Source: Sandaracinaceae bacterium (lineage in GTDB: Bacteria > Myxococcota_A > Polyangia > Polyangiales > Sandaracinaceae). Taken from it: DNA of 64,000 nucleotides. Location of the stretch: positions 1-64,000 of the forward strand of contig JAHBWG010000006.1 in assembly GCA_019637095.1 (NCBI GenBank), given 5' to 3'. Shown piece after piece: positions 50,043 to 60,166 of this stretch. Below the pieces are notes generated by a model. The model did no database searches and was not told where the DNA came from. It saw only the letters and a program-made list of their open reading frames with translations. Made by a program: the position numbers and the translations under genes. Position 1 is the stretch's first letter. Each line of letters opens with the position of its first letter.

Positions 50043-50114
50043 CCTCCTCGTCTCCGCCACCCTCCTCGTCTCCCGTGAAGAACACGGGAGGCGACGAGAC
50101 CCGGAGACGAGGAG
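50043..50114. repeat. Nested direct and inverted repeats downstream of the giant gene
   Basis: CCTCCTCGTCTCC occurs twice in direct orientation (50043-50055 and 50061-50073). CTCCTCGTCTCCG (50044-50056) also faces its exact complement CGGAGACGAGGAG (50102-50114). Inside them lies the hairpin CTCCCGTG-AAGAA-CACGGGAG (50070-50090). The rest of the stretch to 50269 has no clear gene. Confidence 0.7.
50070..50090 (+). terminator. Hairpin after the HSP90-like/giant operon
   Basis: An eight-base perfect stem with a five-base loop, 59 bases after the giant gene's stop. No T-tract follows. It probably marks the 3' end of the transcript, as a terminator or a stability hairpin. Confidence 0.45.
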
Positions 50115-50269
50115 AGTGCGCCCTCGGCGCCGGGGGACGGACGGGAGGAGCTCGGCGGGACGCCTCGAACAGCGCTCGGCCGCTCCCGCCACGATCTGGT
50201 CACGAATCCTCCGCCGAGCGTCCTCCTCTCGGCGGCCGCGACGCCGCGCCGGTCGTCCACGCTCCCCTG

Positions 50270-50959
50270 ATGGCGCACTCCCACGGGGGCCTCGCGGTGT
50301 GGCTCGGCAGCGGGCTCGTCGCCGCGCTCTACGGCGCGCGCGTGGTGCGCACCGACTCGACGATCTTCGGGTTCCTGCTCTTCAACCTCACGCTCGCGCT
50401 CGTCCCGTGGGGCCTGGCCCACGCCGCGAGGCTCGCCGAGCAGCGCGGTCGGGTGTGGGCGGCGTGGACGCTCGGCGTGGGCTGGCTGCTGTTCCTTCCG
50501 AACGCTCCCTATCTCCTCACCGACCTCGTGCACCTGCGCCCGCGGCCCGGGGTTCCCCTCTGGTACGACGCCATCCTGCTCGCGACCGCCGGCGTCACGG
50601 GGCTGCTCGCCGGCGGGCTGTCGCTCCGCGACATGCACCGATGGGTGGAGGCGCGACACGGTGCGCGCGCCGCCCTCGCGCTCGTCGTCGCGGCCGCGCC
50701 CGCGGCGGGCGTCGGCATCTACCTCGGCCGCTTCGCGCGCTGGAACAGCTGGGATCTCGTGCTGCATCCGGTGGCCGTCCTGGGCGACGTCGCCGCGCTC
50801 CTGCGCGATCCGGCCGGGAACCTGCGCGCGCTCGTCGTGATCGCGAGCTTCGCGGGGCTGCTCGCCGTCTCGTACCTGGCCGTCGGCCCGAGAGCGAGCC
50901 GAGCTCAGGGTGAACGCGCGCCTTCGCCGTCGCCGCCGCGCGTGCGGCGCGAGCGGTAG
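50270..50959 (+). CDS. DUF1361 membrane protein
   Basis: 229 residues with about six helices. The family marker is LLFLPNAPYLLTDLVHLRP, preceded by FLLFNLTLALVPWGL and followed by WYDAILLATAGVTGLLAGG. DUF1361 proteins are uncharacterised integral membrane proteins. The ATG at 50270 starts MAHSHGGLAVWLG and is preferred over an upstream in-frame ATG at 50075, whose extra 65 residues are low-complexity and run through the repeats. The hydrophilic Arg/Pro tail overlaps a convergent lipoprotein gene by 55 bases. Confidence 0.8.
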   Translation: MAHSHGGLAVWLGSGLVAALYGARVVRTDSTIFGFLLFNLTLALVPWGLAHAARLAEQRGRVWAAWTLGVGWLLFLPNAPYLLTDLVHLRPRPGVPLWYDAILLATAGVTGLLAGGLSLRDMHRWVEARHGARAALALVVAAAPAAGVGIYLGRFARWNSWDLVLHPVAVLGDVAALLRDPAGNLRALVVIASFAGLLAVSYLAVGPRASRAQGERAPSPSPPRVRRER

Positions 50960-51384
50960 CGCACCTCGAGGTCGCGCGTGAGCCGGTGGCAGGTGTCGAA
51001 GAGCCCGCGCGAGCGCTCGATCAGCTCGTTGCTGCGGCGGATGTCCGCCTCGATGCGCTGGCGCGTCACCAGCGGGATCGCCGCCTCGTCCTCGTGGCGC
51101 TCGAGCTCCGCGCGCGCGCCCTGCGTCAGCTCCTCGGCGCTCAGGATCGCGCGGTGCGCCTCGACGCACGTGTCGCGCGCGCGCGTCACCTCCGGGGCGG
51201 TGAGGGGGAGCGACTCGAGCGACGCGACGAGGCGCCGGCGCTCGGCGAGCGGGTCGTCGAGGTCGATGCGCTGCACGCGGTCGAGGAAGATCGTCGCGTC
51301 GTTGCGCGCGTCCGGCTCGCAGCCCGCGAGCACGAGCGCGAGGAGCGCGAGGAGCGCGAGCGCGAGGAGGCGACGGCCGAGCAC
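50905..51384 (-). CDS. Small helical lipoprotein
   Basis: 159 residues. Leucine-rich signal and lipobox (LALVLAGC). The mature part is mainly helical and charged (RVQRIDLDDPLAERRRLVAS; ELTQGARAELERHEDEAA), possibly coiled coil, with two cysteines (DTCVEAHR, DTCHRLTR) that could pair. The end is basic and glycine-rich. No known domain. The 3' end overlaps the convergent DUF1361 gene. It follows the UspA gene on the same strand by 24 bases. Confidence 0.7.
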   Translation of the reverse strand: MLGRRLLALALLALLALVLAGCEPDARNDATIFLDRVQRIDLDDPLAERRRLVASLESLPLTAPEVTRARDTCVEAHRAILSAEELTQGARAELERHEDEAAIPLVTRQRIEADIRRSNELIERSRGLFDTCHRLTRDLEVRYRSRRTRGGDGEGARSP

Positions 51385-51408
51385 GCGGCAACCTAGCGCG
51401 CGCGCGCG

Positions 51409-51870
51409 TCACGCGCTCGCAGGACGACCGCGGACCGCGAGCACGTCGGCGCGCGCGAACTGCACCACGCGCTCCGCGACGCTGCCCATGATGAAGCGCT
51501 GCCAGCCGCGGCGGCCGTGCGTCGCGAGCACGATCAGCTCGGGCTCGAGCTCCGCGTCGGCGAGCAAGATCTCGTCGGTCGGGTCGCCGATGCGCACCTC
51601 GTAATGGATCGGCAGGCCGGACGCGCGGATCTCCTCGGGGATGCGCGCCTCGAGCGCGTCCCTCGCCGCGGCGAGCGCGCGCTCGCGCTGCTCCTTGCCG
51701 ACGTGGACGTCGTAGTGCGAGATGAGCGGGCTCGGGATCTCCGGCTGCGGCAGGACGGTCAGCGCGGTGAGCGAGCTGCCGGCGGCGGCCGCGAGCTCCG
51801 CCGCGCGGCGCAGGGCGAGATCGCCGAGCTCGGAGAAGTCGGTGGCGCCGAGGATGTGCTGGTAATGCAT
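51409..51870 (-). CDS. Universal stress protein (UspA family)
   Basis: 153 residues, full family length. HILGATDFSELGDLALRRA opens the fold. The ATP-binding signature G-x2-G-x9-G-S appears as HGRRGWQRFIMGSVAERVV, followed by ADVLAVRG. The presence of that signature suggests the ATP-binding subgroup. Cytoplasmic; the target is unknown. The ATG at 51870 follows the end of the HEAT-repeat gene by 22 bases, so they may share a transcript. Confidence 0.9.
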   Translation of the reverse strand: MHYQHILGATDFSELGDLALRRAAELAAAAGSSLTALTVLPQPEIPSPLISHYDVHVGKEQRERALAAARDALEARIPEEIRASGLPIHYEVRIGDPTDEILLADAELEPELIVLATHGRRGWQRFIMGSVAERVVQFARADVLAVRGRPASA

Positions 51871-51892
51871 GCGAGGCTCCTTGGCCGCGCCC

Positions 51893-53173
51893 TCAGCCGG
51901 CCGCGGCGGCGGCGAGGATGCCACCGGCGGCGTAGATACGCACGAAGGGATCGGCGTCACGCAGCGCCTCGCGCACGGCGTCGGGGCGGCGCGCGTCACG
52001 CGCGAGCGCGCGGGCGGCCGTCCGGCGCACGAGCGAGGGCGCCGACGCGTCCTCGACGAGCGCGGCGAGCGCGGCGCGCGCCGCCGCGTGATCCCCCTCG
52101 GCGAGGAGCGCGGCCGCTTGCGCGCGCGGCATCGGCGCCTCCTCGAGGAGGGCCTCGAGCGCGGCGCGCCCGGACGGATCGCCGCGGTGATGGAGCGCGC
52201 GCGCGAGCGCGAGGCGCACGTCGGCGTCCCGCTCGCGAGCGAGCGCGGTGCGCACCGCGGCGAGCGGCGCCTCGGCCTCGCGGGAGAGGCCGGCGAGCGC
52301 GACCCCCGCCTGAGCGCGGAGCGATCCGTCTGCGTGCTCGAGCGCGCGCTCGAGGAGCGCGCGCGCGCGCGCCGCGACGAGCAGGTCCGCGTGCGCGGCG
52401 AGCAGGCGCGCCGCCTCGATCCCGACCGTGCTCACCGCGACCTCGAGCAGCGCGACGAGCGCCGGGTCCGCGGCCTCGGCGTCGAGCGCGGCGAGCGCGC
52501 CGACCGCGGCGAAGCGCACGCTCGGCGCGGGGTCGGCGAGCCGCTCACGGAGCGCGTCGGTGACCGCCGCGCCCGCCGCGCGGAGCGCGCGGACGGCGGC
52601 CGCGCGCACGGCCGAGTCCTCGTCGAGCTCGCGCACGTCGCGTTCGGCCGAGGCCGGCGCGAGCCGGGCGACCGCGGCCCGCCGGAGCGCGGCGTCGGGC
52701 GCGCCGATGTGTCGCAAGAGCAGCGCCCCGTCGAGCGCCGGATCCATCCCCTCGACCGAGAGCGCCACGACGGTGGGATCGTCGTCATCGGCCAGCGCGC
52801 GGAGCGCGAGCTGCGCGTCGACGTCGCCGCGACGGGCGAGCACCGCGAGCGCGCCGAGCCGCGCCGGCCCGTCGCCCGGCGCGTCCGCGAGGCGGCGCAG
52901 GACGGGCGCCCCCGCCGTGCCCGCGAGCGAGAGCTGCACGAGCGCGGCGTCGCGCGCGCTCGCGTCGTCGCTCTCCGCGGCGCCGGCGAGCACGAGCGCG
53001 GCGAGCTGCGCGAGCACCTGCGCGTCGCTGCCCTCCGTGCGGCGCAGCTCCTCGTAGGCGGCGAGCGCCGCGTCGAGGTCGCCCTCGCCGACCGCGGCCG
53101 CGACGCGCGCGCGCGGCCCCGCGCCGCAGGCCGCGAGCAGCAACGCGCAAAGAGCGCACGCAGTCCACCGCAT
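51893..53173 (-). CDS. HEAT-repeat lipoprotein
   Basis: 426 residues. Lipobox LLLAAC. After a short N-terminal helix pair the protein is a continuous array of about ten HEAT-like repeats (LRRAAVARLAPASAERD, VRAAAVRALRAAGAAV, VRFAAVGALAALDAEA, VRRTAARALARDARR), forming an alpha-solenoid likely to bind other proteins at a membrane. Ala-rich. It diverges from the DUF4062-GAF gene across an 85-base spacer, so the two may share regulation. Confidence 0.8.
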   Translation of the reverse strand: MRWTACALCALLLAACGAGPRARVAAAVGEGDLDAALAAYEELRRTEGSDAQVLAQLAALVLAGAAESDDASARDAALVQLSLAGTAGAPVLRRLADAPGDGPARLGALAVLARRGDVDAQLALRALADDDDPTVVALSVEGMDPALDGALLLRHIGAPDAALRRAAVARLAPASAERDVRELDEDSAVRAAAVRALRAAGAAVTDALRERLADPAPSVRFAAVGALAALDAEAADPALVALLEVAVSTVGIEAARLLAAHADLLVAARARALLERALEHADGSLRAQAGVALAGLSREAEAPLAAVRTALARERDADVRLALARALHHRGDPSGRAALEALLEEAPMPRAQAAALLAEGDHAAARAALAALVEDASAPSLVRRTAARALARDARRPDAVREALRDADPFVRIYAAGGILAAAAAG

Positions 53174-53258
53174 CGCCCGCGAGGATAGCGCGCGCCGCGT
53201 CGCGCGCGGCGAGCGGAAGAGGTCCCCGCCGCGCGCCGGGGATGCGAGGATGCGTCGC

Positions 53259-54452
53259 ATGAGCCAGCGGCTCGTCGTGTTCCTGAGCTCGACCGTCGAG
53301 GATCTCGACGCCGCGCGCCGCGCGATCCGCGACGCGCTCGAGGCGCGGGGCGCCGACGTGCGCACGAGCGAGGCGCCGGACTTCCCGGTCGAGCCCGGCG
53401 TCACCTCCCACGACGCGTGCCTGCGCGCGGTCCGCGGCGCGCACGTGTTCGTGCTCCTCGTCGGCTCGCGCTTCGGCGGCGAGTACCAGCGGCAGAACAA
53501 GTCGATCACCTGGCGCGAGTGGGAGGAGGCGATGGACGCCAAGCTCCTGCCCATCGTGCTCGTGCGCGCGGACACGAACGCGCTCGCCCGCGCGCTCGGC
53601 GCGGAGCGCGCCGCGCTGGTGCGCCGCTTCCCGGACGAGCGGGTCGTCGACATCGACGCGCGGCTGCGCGCCGACCCGCGCTTCGCCGACGCCAAGCCGG
53701 ACCGCCACAACCTGCCCGGCGTGCAGCGCTTCATCGACACGCTCCGCAAGGGCCACGTCGACAACTGGGTCCACCTCGACTGGGACGGCACGCCGGGCGA
53801 GGCGGTGCGCCGCATCGACGCGCGGTTGACCGCGGCGCTCGCGGTGGCGCGCGCCAAGGAGCGACCCGCGCTCGAGACCGCGGAGCGCGAGCGGCTGCGC
53901 CTCGTCGCGACGCAGGAGGTCTCCGCGCTCGCGGCGCGGCTCGCGGTCCACGTCGCGACGGGCGAGCGCACGCTCGCGGACGCGGCGGGGCTCTTGCTGG
54001 CGGGCTTCGCGCTCCACGCAGGCGACCTGCTCGGCTACGGCGCCGACGATCGCCACAACTTCGTCGTCTACCGGCGCGACGGCGACGTGTTGAAGGTGAG
54101 CGCGCGCGCCGCCCACCCGGCGATCCCCGTGCACGGCCGGAGCTGGCGCGTCGGGCAGGGGCACGTCGGGCTCTCCGTCTCGCGCGACCGCCTGCTCGTC
54201 GGCGGCGACATCCGCCACGGCGACGCGTGGATCCCCGCCGAGGCGCGGCCCGCCGACGGCGACCACTACGTCAGCGCGGTCAGCGTCCCGTTCACGTTCC
54301 GCGCCGGCGCCGCGGGCCCCGACGGCGCGCTCATCGTGACGAGCAGCCGGCTCGATCACTTCCGCACCCCGTCGCAGATCGAGGTGTTGACAGTCGGTAC
54401 GCTCGCCAACATGGTGACCATGCTCCACGCGAGCGCGGGTGAGCGCGCATGA
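53259..54452 (+). CDS. DUF4062 (TIR-like) protein with GAF-like sensor domain
   Basis: 397 residues. Residues 4-170 are DUF4062: VVFLSSTVEDLDAARRAI, FPVEPGVTSHDACLRAV, HVFVLLVGSRFGG and SITWREWEEA. This Rossmann-like domain is considered related to TIR domains, some of which act in NAD-dependent immunity. Residues about 240-390 are GAF-like (LLLAGFALHAGDLLGYG, GHVGLSVSRDRLLVGGDI), a small-molecule sensor fold. The ATG at 53259 is favoured by GAGG nine bases before it; an ATG nine bases earlier overlaps that box. It overlaps a 74-residue gene by ATGA. A signalling or defence role is inferred from domain type. Confidence 0.8.
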   Translation: MSQRLVVFLSSTVEDLDAARRAIRDALEARGADVRTSEAPDFPVEPGVTSHDACLRAVRGAHVFVLLVGSRFGGEYQRQNKSITWREWEEAMDAKLLPIVLVRADTNALARALGAERAALVRRFPDERVVDIDARLRADPRFADAKPDRHNLPGVQRFIDTLRKGHVDNWVHLDWDGTPGEAVRRIDARLTAALAVARAKERPALETAERERLRLVATQEVSALAARLAVHVATGERTLADAAGLLLAGFALHAGDLLGYGADDRHNFVVYRRDGDVLKVSARAAHPAIPVHGRSWRVGQGHVGLSVSRDRLLVGGDIRHGDAWIPAEARPADGDHYVSAVSVPFTFRAGAAGPDGALIVTSSRLDHFRTPSQIEVLTVGTLANMVTMLHASAGERA

Positions 54453-54673
54453 CCGACCCCGAAGACGATCGAGACGACGTTCTGGACGACGAGCCGCGCG
54501 ACGAGCTGCGGGTCATCGCGGGGATGATCGCCTCGGAGACGACGGAGCACCGCGCGGAGCGGCTGATCGCGCTGCTCGAGCGGGGCGCGCTCGACGAAGC
54601 GCGGGCGATCGCGACCGCCCGCGCCGCCGCGACCGCCGCCGCGTTCGCCAAGGAGCTCGCGAGCCTCGATTGA
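54449..54673 (+). CDS. Small acidic helical protein coupled to the DUF4062-GAF gene
   Basis: 74 residues. The first 17 are acidic (MTDPEDDRDDVLDDEPRDEL). The rest is two predicted helices (LRVIAGMIASETTEHRAERL; EARAIATARAAATAAAFAKE). No membrane segment or known motif. The ATGA overlap with the DUF4062-GAF gene means coupled translation and probably an interaction, for instance as an inhibitor or adaptor, which is speculation. Confidence 0.6.
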   Translation: MTDPEDDRDDVLDDEPRDELRVIAGMIASETTEHRAERLIALLERGALDEARAIATARAAATAAAFAKELASLD

Positions 54674-54710
54674 AGCGGTGCGCCGAAGGGCGCATACCGG
54701 TTGCCTTTGC

Positions 54711-54730
54711 GTAACCCATGGGTTACCCAT
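54711..54730. promoter_or_regulatory. Perfect 16-base palindrome with overlapping third half-site
   Basis: GTAACCCATGGGTTAC at 54711-54726 is its own complement. It overlaps ATGGGTTACCCAT (54718-54730), an odd palindrome, so ACCCAT/ATGGGT occurs three times. It lies between the small acidic-protein gene and the GTG of the monooxygenase-like gene, and looks like an operator for a dimeric regulator. Confidence 0.6.
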
Positions 54731-54772
54731 GACGACTCGGCCGGCCGTCCCGGCCTGCGATCGGAGGCCCCC

Positions 54773-55069
54773 GTGAAGCAAGTCGTCGTGCGGTATCGAG
54801 TGAGGCCCGAGCACCTCGCGGAGCACGAGGCGAAGCTGCGGGCGGTGTTCGACGCGCTCGCGCGCGAGGCGCCCGAGGGCCTCGCGTACTCGGCGACCCG
54901 GCTCGACGACGCGACCAGCTTCCTGCACGTCGCGACCGTCACGACCGCCGACGGGAGCAACCCGCTCACCGCGTTGCCCGCGTTCCGCGCGTTCGTCGCC
55001 GGCATCGCCGATCGCTGCGAGATCCCGCCGAGCACGAGCGACGGCGTCTCGTTCGGCGCCTTCCCGTGA
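54773..55069 (+). CDS. Antibiotic-biosynthesis-monooxygenase-like (dimeric alpha/beta barrel) protein
   Basis: 98 residues. VVVRYRVRPEHLAEHEAKLRA and GLAYSATRLDDATSFLHVAT have the strand-helix pattern of ABM/DABB small proteins; the two strands and helices are about right for one ferredoxin-like unit. Members bind or oxidise small aromatic molecules, or simply sense them. The GTG start lies just after GGAGG(C); an earlier ATG would run through the palindrome. It ends near the convergent NosL-like gene. Confidence 0.7.
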   Translation: MKQVVVRYRVRPEHLAEHEAKLRAVFDALAREAPEGLAYSATRLDDATSFLHVATVTTADGSNPLTALPAFRAFVAGIADRCEIPPSTSDGVSFGAFP

Positions 55070-55089
55070 AGTGAGCCGAGGCCGCCGGG

Positions 55090-55491
55090 TCAGCGGAAGA
55101 GCGGATCGACGATCGCCGCGCTCACCTCGTCGAACGACAAGATCCGTTGCCCGCGATGGTCGGCGAGCATGCGCTCGGCCGCCTCGCGGCCCTCGACGGG
55201 GACGAGGTCCGAGCCCATCGGGCTCTCGAGATCGGTGCCGAGCACGTAGAGCATCGCGCGCGCGTCGCGGCGCGCCTGCGCGTAGTACTCGATCACCCAC
55301 GGCTCGCTCGGCACGCCGTGCCGGTGGACGTAGCGGAAGAGGCACTTGGGCGCGTCGAACGCGAGCCCCTCGGCCCCCGCGCGCCAGCCGTCGTCGGGCG
55401 CGACGAGCATCCCGCACGTCGCGCAGCGCGCCTCGCGGGGCGAGCCGCAGCCGAGCGCGCCGAGCGCGAGCGCGAGCGCGAGCCACCTCAC
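55090..55491 (-). CDS. NosL-like lipoprotein
   Basis: 133 residues. The lipobox ALGALGC is followed by the NosL marker CATCGMLVAPDDGW, a methionine and two cysteines that bind copper in NosL. The rest (CLFRYVHRHGVPSE, VLGTDLESPMGSDLVPV, RILSFDEVSAAI) follows the NosL family pattern. NosL serves copper delivery to nitrous oxide reductase, but no nos gene is in the window, so another copper client is possible. The GTG start overlaps the stop of the eight-helix membrane protein gene. Confidence 0.8.
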   Translation of the reverse strand: MRWLALALALGALGCGSPREARCATCGMLVAPDDGWRAGAEGLAFDAPKCLFRYVHRHGVPSEPWVIEYYAQARRDARAMLYVLGTDLESPMGSDLVPVEGREAAERMLADHRGQRILSFDEVSAAIVDPLFR

Positions 55492-56513
55492 GGGAAGAGC
55501 GGCGCTCCCCCGCTCACCACGGCCCAGCGCACGACCGGGGCGGCGGCGAGCACGATCGCGAGCGTCCAGAGGCCGCTCGCCCACGCGCCGAGGCGGCGCT
55601 CGAACGCGGCGAGGCGCTCCGGCTCCCCGCTCGCGCGGCGCTGCGCCTCGACGAGACCGAGCGCGGCGCCGAGCACCGTCGCCGCGAAGAGCGCGCCGAA
55701 GAGCGGCCAGCCGAGGCCGAGCACGTCCGCGTGCAGGAGACAGAACGGGCAGAGGTGCTGCGGCGTCTCGTACGCGTGGGGCGCGACGTAACCGAGGATC
55801 GCGGGCAGCGCGAGCGCCGCGGCGATCGGGCTCGCGACGGCGGCGGCGATCGCGCGGGACGGGCCCGGCACGCGCGCGGCGGCGAGCGCGGCGAGCGCCG
55901 CGACGATCGCGGCGGCGAGGGCGAGCCCGGCGGCCAGCGTCCGCGGCCCGCCGCCCGCCCCCGCGTGCGTGCCGAGCGCGTCGTCGAGCCCCGTCGAGCA
56001 GCACGACGCGACGACCTGCATGTCGAGGTCGAGGAGCCAGCGCGTCGTCGCGAACAGGTCGAACAGGACGATCGGCGCCAGCCCGAAGAGGGCGACGAAC
56101 TTGCGGCGCGTGAGGGCGGGGCGCCGGTGCGACATGTCCAGGCGATGCAGGACGACCCAGAGCGCGCACGCCGCCGCCGCCGCCGCGCTCGCGCCGAGCG
56201 CGACGAAGCCCCACGGGCTCGCGTCGAAGACGCCCCACGCGCACATCGCGCCGCGGATCGAGTGGGTGACCCGGTCCGCGCTCAGCACCGTCAACGCCAC
56301 GTTCGCGATCGCGACGACGAGCGCGACCTCGACGAGGGCGGCGACGAGCTCGGCGCGGCGCTCGAGCGCGAGCTGCCCCTCGGAGCTCGCCCCGATGCGC
56401 CAGTACCGCAGCACGCGCACGGCGACCAGCGCGCCGACGACGCACAGGACGACGACCGCGAGGCCGGCGCCGAGGCGGGCTACGAGGAACGGCCGCAGGA
56501 GGTTCGTCAGCAC
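55488..56513 (-). CDS. Eight-helix membrane protein with a CPFC motif, partner of the NosL-like protein
   Basis: 341 residues with about eight hydrophobic helices from the GTG at 56513. Notable residues are CAWGVFDASPWGF after helix 2, SCCSTG between helices 4 and 5, and HLCPFCLLHAD between helices 6 and 7. Paired cysteines facing one side of the membrane suggest thiol or metal chemistry, perhaps copper transfer to or from NosL. I know no matching family. Both genes overlap by GTGA. A flavin-reductase-like gene lies 28 bases upstream on the same strand. Confidence 0.7.
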   Translation of the reverse strand: MLTNLLRPFLVARLGAGLAVVVLCVVGALVAVRVLRYWRIGASSEGQLALERRAELVAALVEVALVVAIANVALTVLSADRVTHSIRGAMCAWGVFDASPWGFVALGASAAAAAACALWVVLHRLDMSHRRPALTRRKFVALFGLAPIVLFDLFATTRWLLDLDMQVVASCCSTGLDDALGTHAGAGGGPRTLAAGLALAAAIVAALAALAAARVPGPSRAIAAAVASPIAAALALPAILGYVAPHAYETPQHLCPFCLLHADVLGLGWPLFGALFAATVLGAALGLVEAQRRASGEPERLAAFERRLGAWASGLWTLAIVLAAAPVVRWAVVSGGAPLFP

Positions 56514-56541
56514 GCGCCCCGAGTGTAGCCGCCTCGCGGCG

Positions 56542-57228
56542 TCACGCCCCTCGCGCGAGCGCCGCGCCGACGTCCTCGGGGAACGGGGGATCGAGCGCGA
56601 GCGAAGCGACGCCGCGCGGCAGCGAGAACACCTCGCGCGTGCGGCAGTAGCGCTCGCCGCCGATCCGGCCGATGGTCGCGAGCTTCGCCTGGTCGACGCG
56701 CAGGCGCTCGTCCACGAGGTCATCGCGGATCCACACGTGGACGACGCGTCCGATCACGAGGCGGCCGCTCCCCGGGCCCTCACCGAGCGCGACCACGTGC
56801 GTCGTCTCGCACTCGAAGCTCACCGGGCTCTGTCGCACGCGCGGCGCCGCGACGCGCCGCGAGGGCGCGGCCGTGAAGCCGGCGAGCGCGAGCTCGCTCT
56901 CGCCGTAGGGCAGCTCCTCGGCGCACGCCGCCATCTGGCGCGCGTACGCCTCGACCGCGACGTTGACGACGAAGCAGCCGAGCCCGCCCTCGGCGGGCGG
57001 CCGCGCGTTGACGAGCGTGTCCTTGTCGCGGCCGTCCGCCGGCGTCCCCACCGAGAACACGAGCGACATGGGCGTCGAACACACCGCGTTGAAGAACGAG
57101 AACGGCGCGAGGTTGTCGCGCCCGTCGGGCGAGCGCGTCGAGACGAAGGCGATCGGTCGCGGGGTGACGACGCCGGTGAGCAGCTTGTAGCGCTCCGCCG
57201 CGCCGAGCTCGTCGGGGTTCAGCTCCAT
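56542..57228 (-). CDS. Flavin reductase family protein (FMN-binding split barrel)
   Basis: 228 residues. The N-terminal block RPIAFVSTRSPDGRDNLAPF and SFFNAVCSTPMSLVFSVG is the FMN-binding core of this family. CETTHVVALGEGPGSGRLVIG and a C-terminal extension follow. Members reduce flavins or use FMN in oxidoreduction; some are auxiliary flavoproteins. It sits 75 bases after an NADPH-dependent FMN reductase gene and 28 bases before the NosL-type pair, so a flavin-based electron supply to that pair is possible. Confidence 0.85.
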   Translation of the reverse strand: MELNPDELGAAERYKLLTGVVTPRPIAFVSTRSPDGRDNLAPFSFFNAVCSTPMSLVFSVGTPADGRDKDTLVNARPPAEGGLGCFVVNVAVEAYARQMAACAEELPYGESELALAGFTAAPSRRVAAPRVRQSPVSFECETTHVVALGEGPGSGRLVIGRVVHVWIRDDLVDERLRVDQAKLATIGRIGGERYCRTREVFSLPRGVASLALDPPFPEDVGAALARGA

Positions 57229-57303
57229 CGGGATGATCGAGCGCTATCACCGCGGCGCGCCCGACACCAGCGGCGCGCGCTTCTTTCGCGCCGGCGAGCC
57301 GTC

Positions 57304-57858
57304 TCAACGCGCGCGCGCGGCTTGGGCGAAGCCCGCGACGAACACCGCGAGCCGCGCGCGCGTCGGCTCGTCCGTGAAGCGCCCCGACGCGTCCACCATC
57401 GGCCCCGCCCCCGCGACGCCGAGCTGACCGCCGAACCACGCGCGCGTCCCGAGCGCGCGCAGCACCGGGAGCCACGCCGCCTGCGCGAGGCTCGTCGCGC
57501 CGCGCCCCGGCGTCGCGCCGATCAGCGCCACCGGCTTGCCGCCGAACACCCGCGCGATGTCCGTCGCGGGCCGCGACATCCAGTCGATCGCGTTCTTGAG
57601 CACGCCGGGGATCCCTTGGTTGTACTCGGGCGACGCGATCAAGAGCCCGTCCGCCGCCGCGACGCGATCCTTGAGCGCGCGGACCGAGGGTGGGATGCCC
57701 TGCGCCGCCTCGAGGTCGCCGTCGTACAGCGGGACGTCGCGGATCGACGCGATCTCGATCACCACGCCGTCCGGTGCGAGCTCCACCGCCGCGCGCAGGA
57801 GCGCCGAGTTGAGGGAGCCCGCGCGGAGGCTCCCGGAGAGGCCGATCAGCGTCGTCAT
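57304..57858 (-). CDS. NADPH-dependent FMN reductase-like flavodoxin-fold protein
   Basis: 184 residues. The FMN-phosphate loop GLSGSLRAGSLNSALLRAA and the isoalloxazine loop SPEYNQGIPGVLKNAIDW are typical of the SsuE/YieF/ChrR family, which transfers electrons from NAD(P)H to flavin, quinones or chromate. The ATG at 57858 gives the standard start MTTLIGLSG; the frame is open upstream but without a better start. It is the first gene of the flavoprotein-NosL cluster. Confidence 0.9.
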   Translation of the reverse strand: MTTLIGLSGSLRAGSLNSALLRAAVELAPDGVVIEIASIRDVPLYDGDLEAAQGIPPSVRALKDRVAAADGLLIASPEYNQGIPGVLKNAIDWMSRPATDIARVFGGKPVALIGATPGRGATSLAQAAWLPVLRALGTRAWFGGQLGVAGAGPMVDASGRFTDEPTRARLAVFVAGFAQAARAR

Positions 57859-58080
57859 CGCGCGGTGATACCGCGCGCAGGGCCGAAGACCAAGCGGAGG
57901 CTCGTCACGCGCACCGCGGGCTTCGCGGCCGTCCGCCACGCGCCCCGGGGCCGCTGTCGGAAGACGCGCGAGCTCCGCTACCATGCGGGCGTGGCCGGCG
58001 ATGGACGCGAGGCAGAGACGCGCGACGAGCCGCGAGCGGCCGCGCGCTCACCGCGGCGGCGCGAGGAGGGCTGAGGGCAG

Positions 58081-60127
<2,047 letters not shown>

Positions 60128-60166
60128 CGCGGCCGGCGTCGCCACCGTCGCCGGCGCACCGGACGC

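Noticed and set aside
50075-50269. A longer N-terminus for the DUF1361 protein starting at 50075
   Set aside because: The extra 65 residues are low-complexity, cross the inverted repeats and precede a typical membrane-protein start at 50270.
46571-51412. A 1613-codon minus-strand frame antisense to the giant gene
   Set aside because: Composition is charged low-complexity with no motif, while the plus strand has conserved GHKL and repeat features and coupling to the upstream gene.
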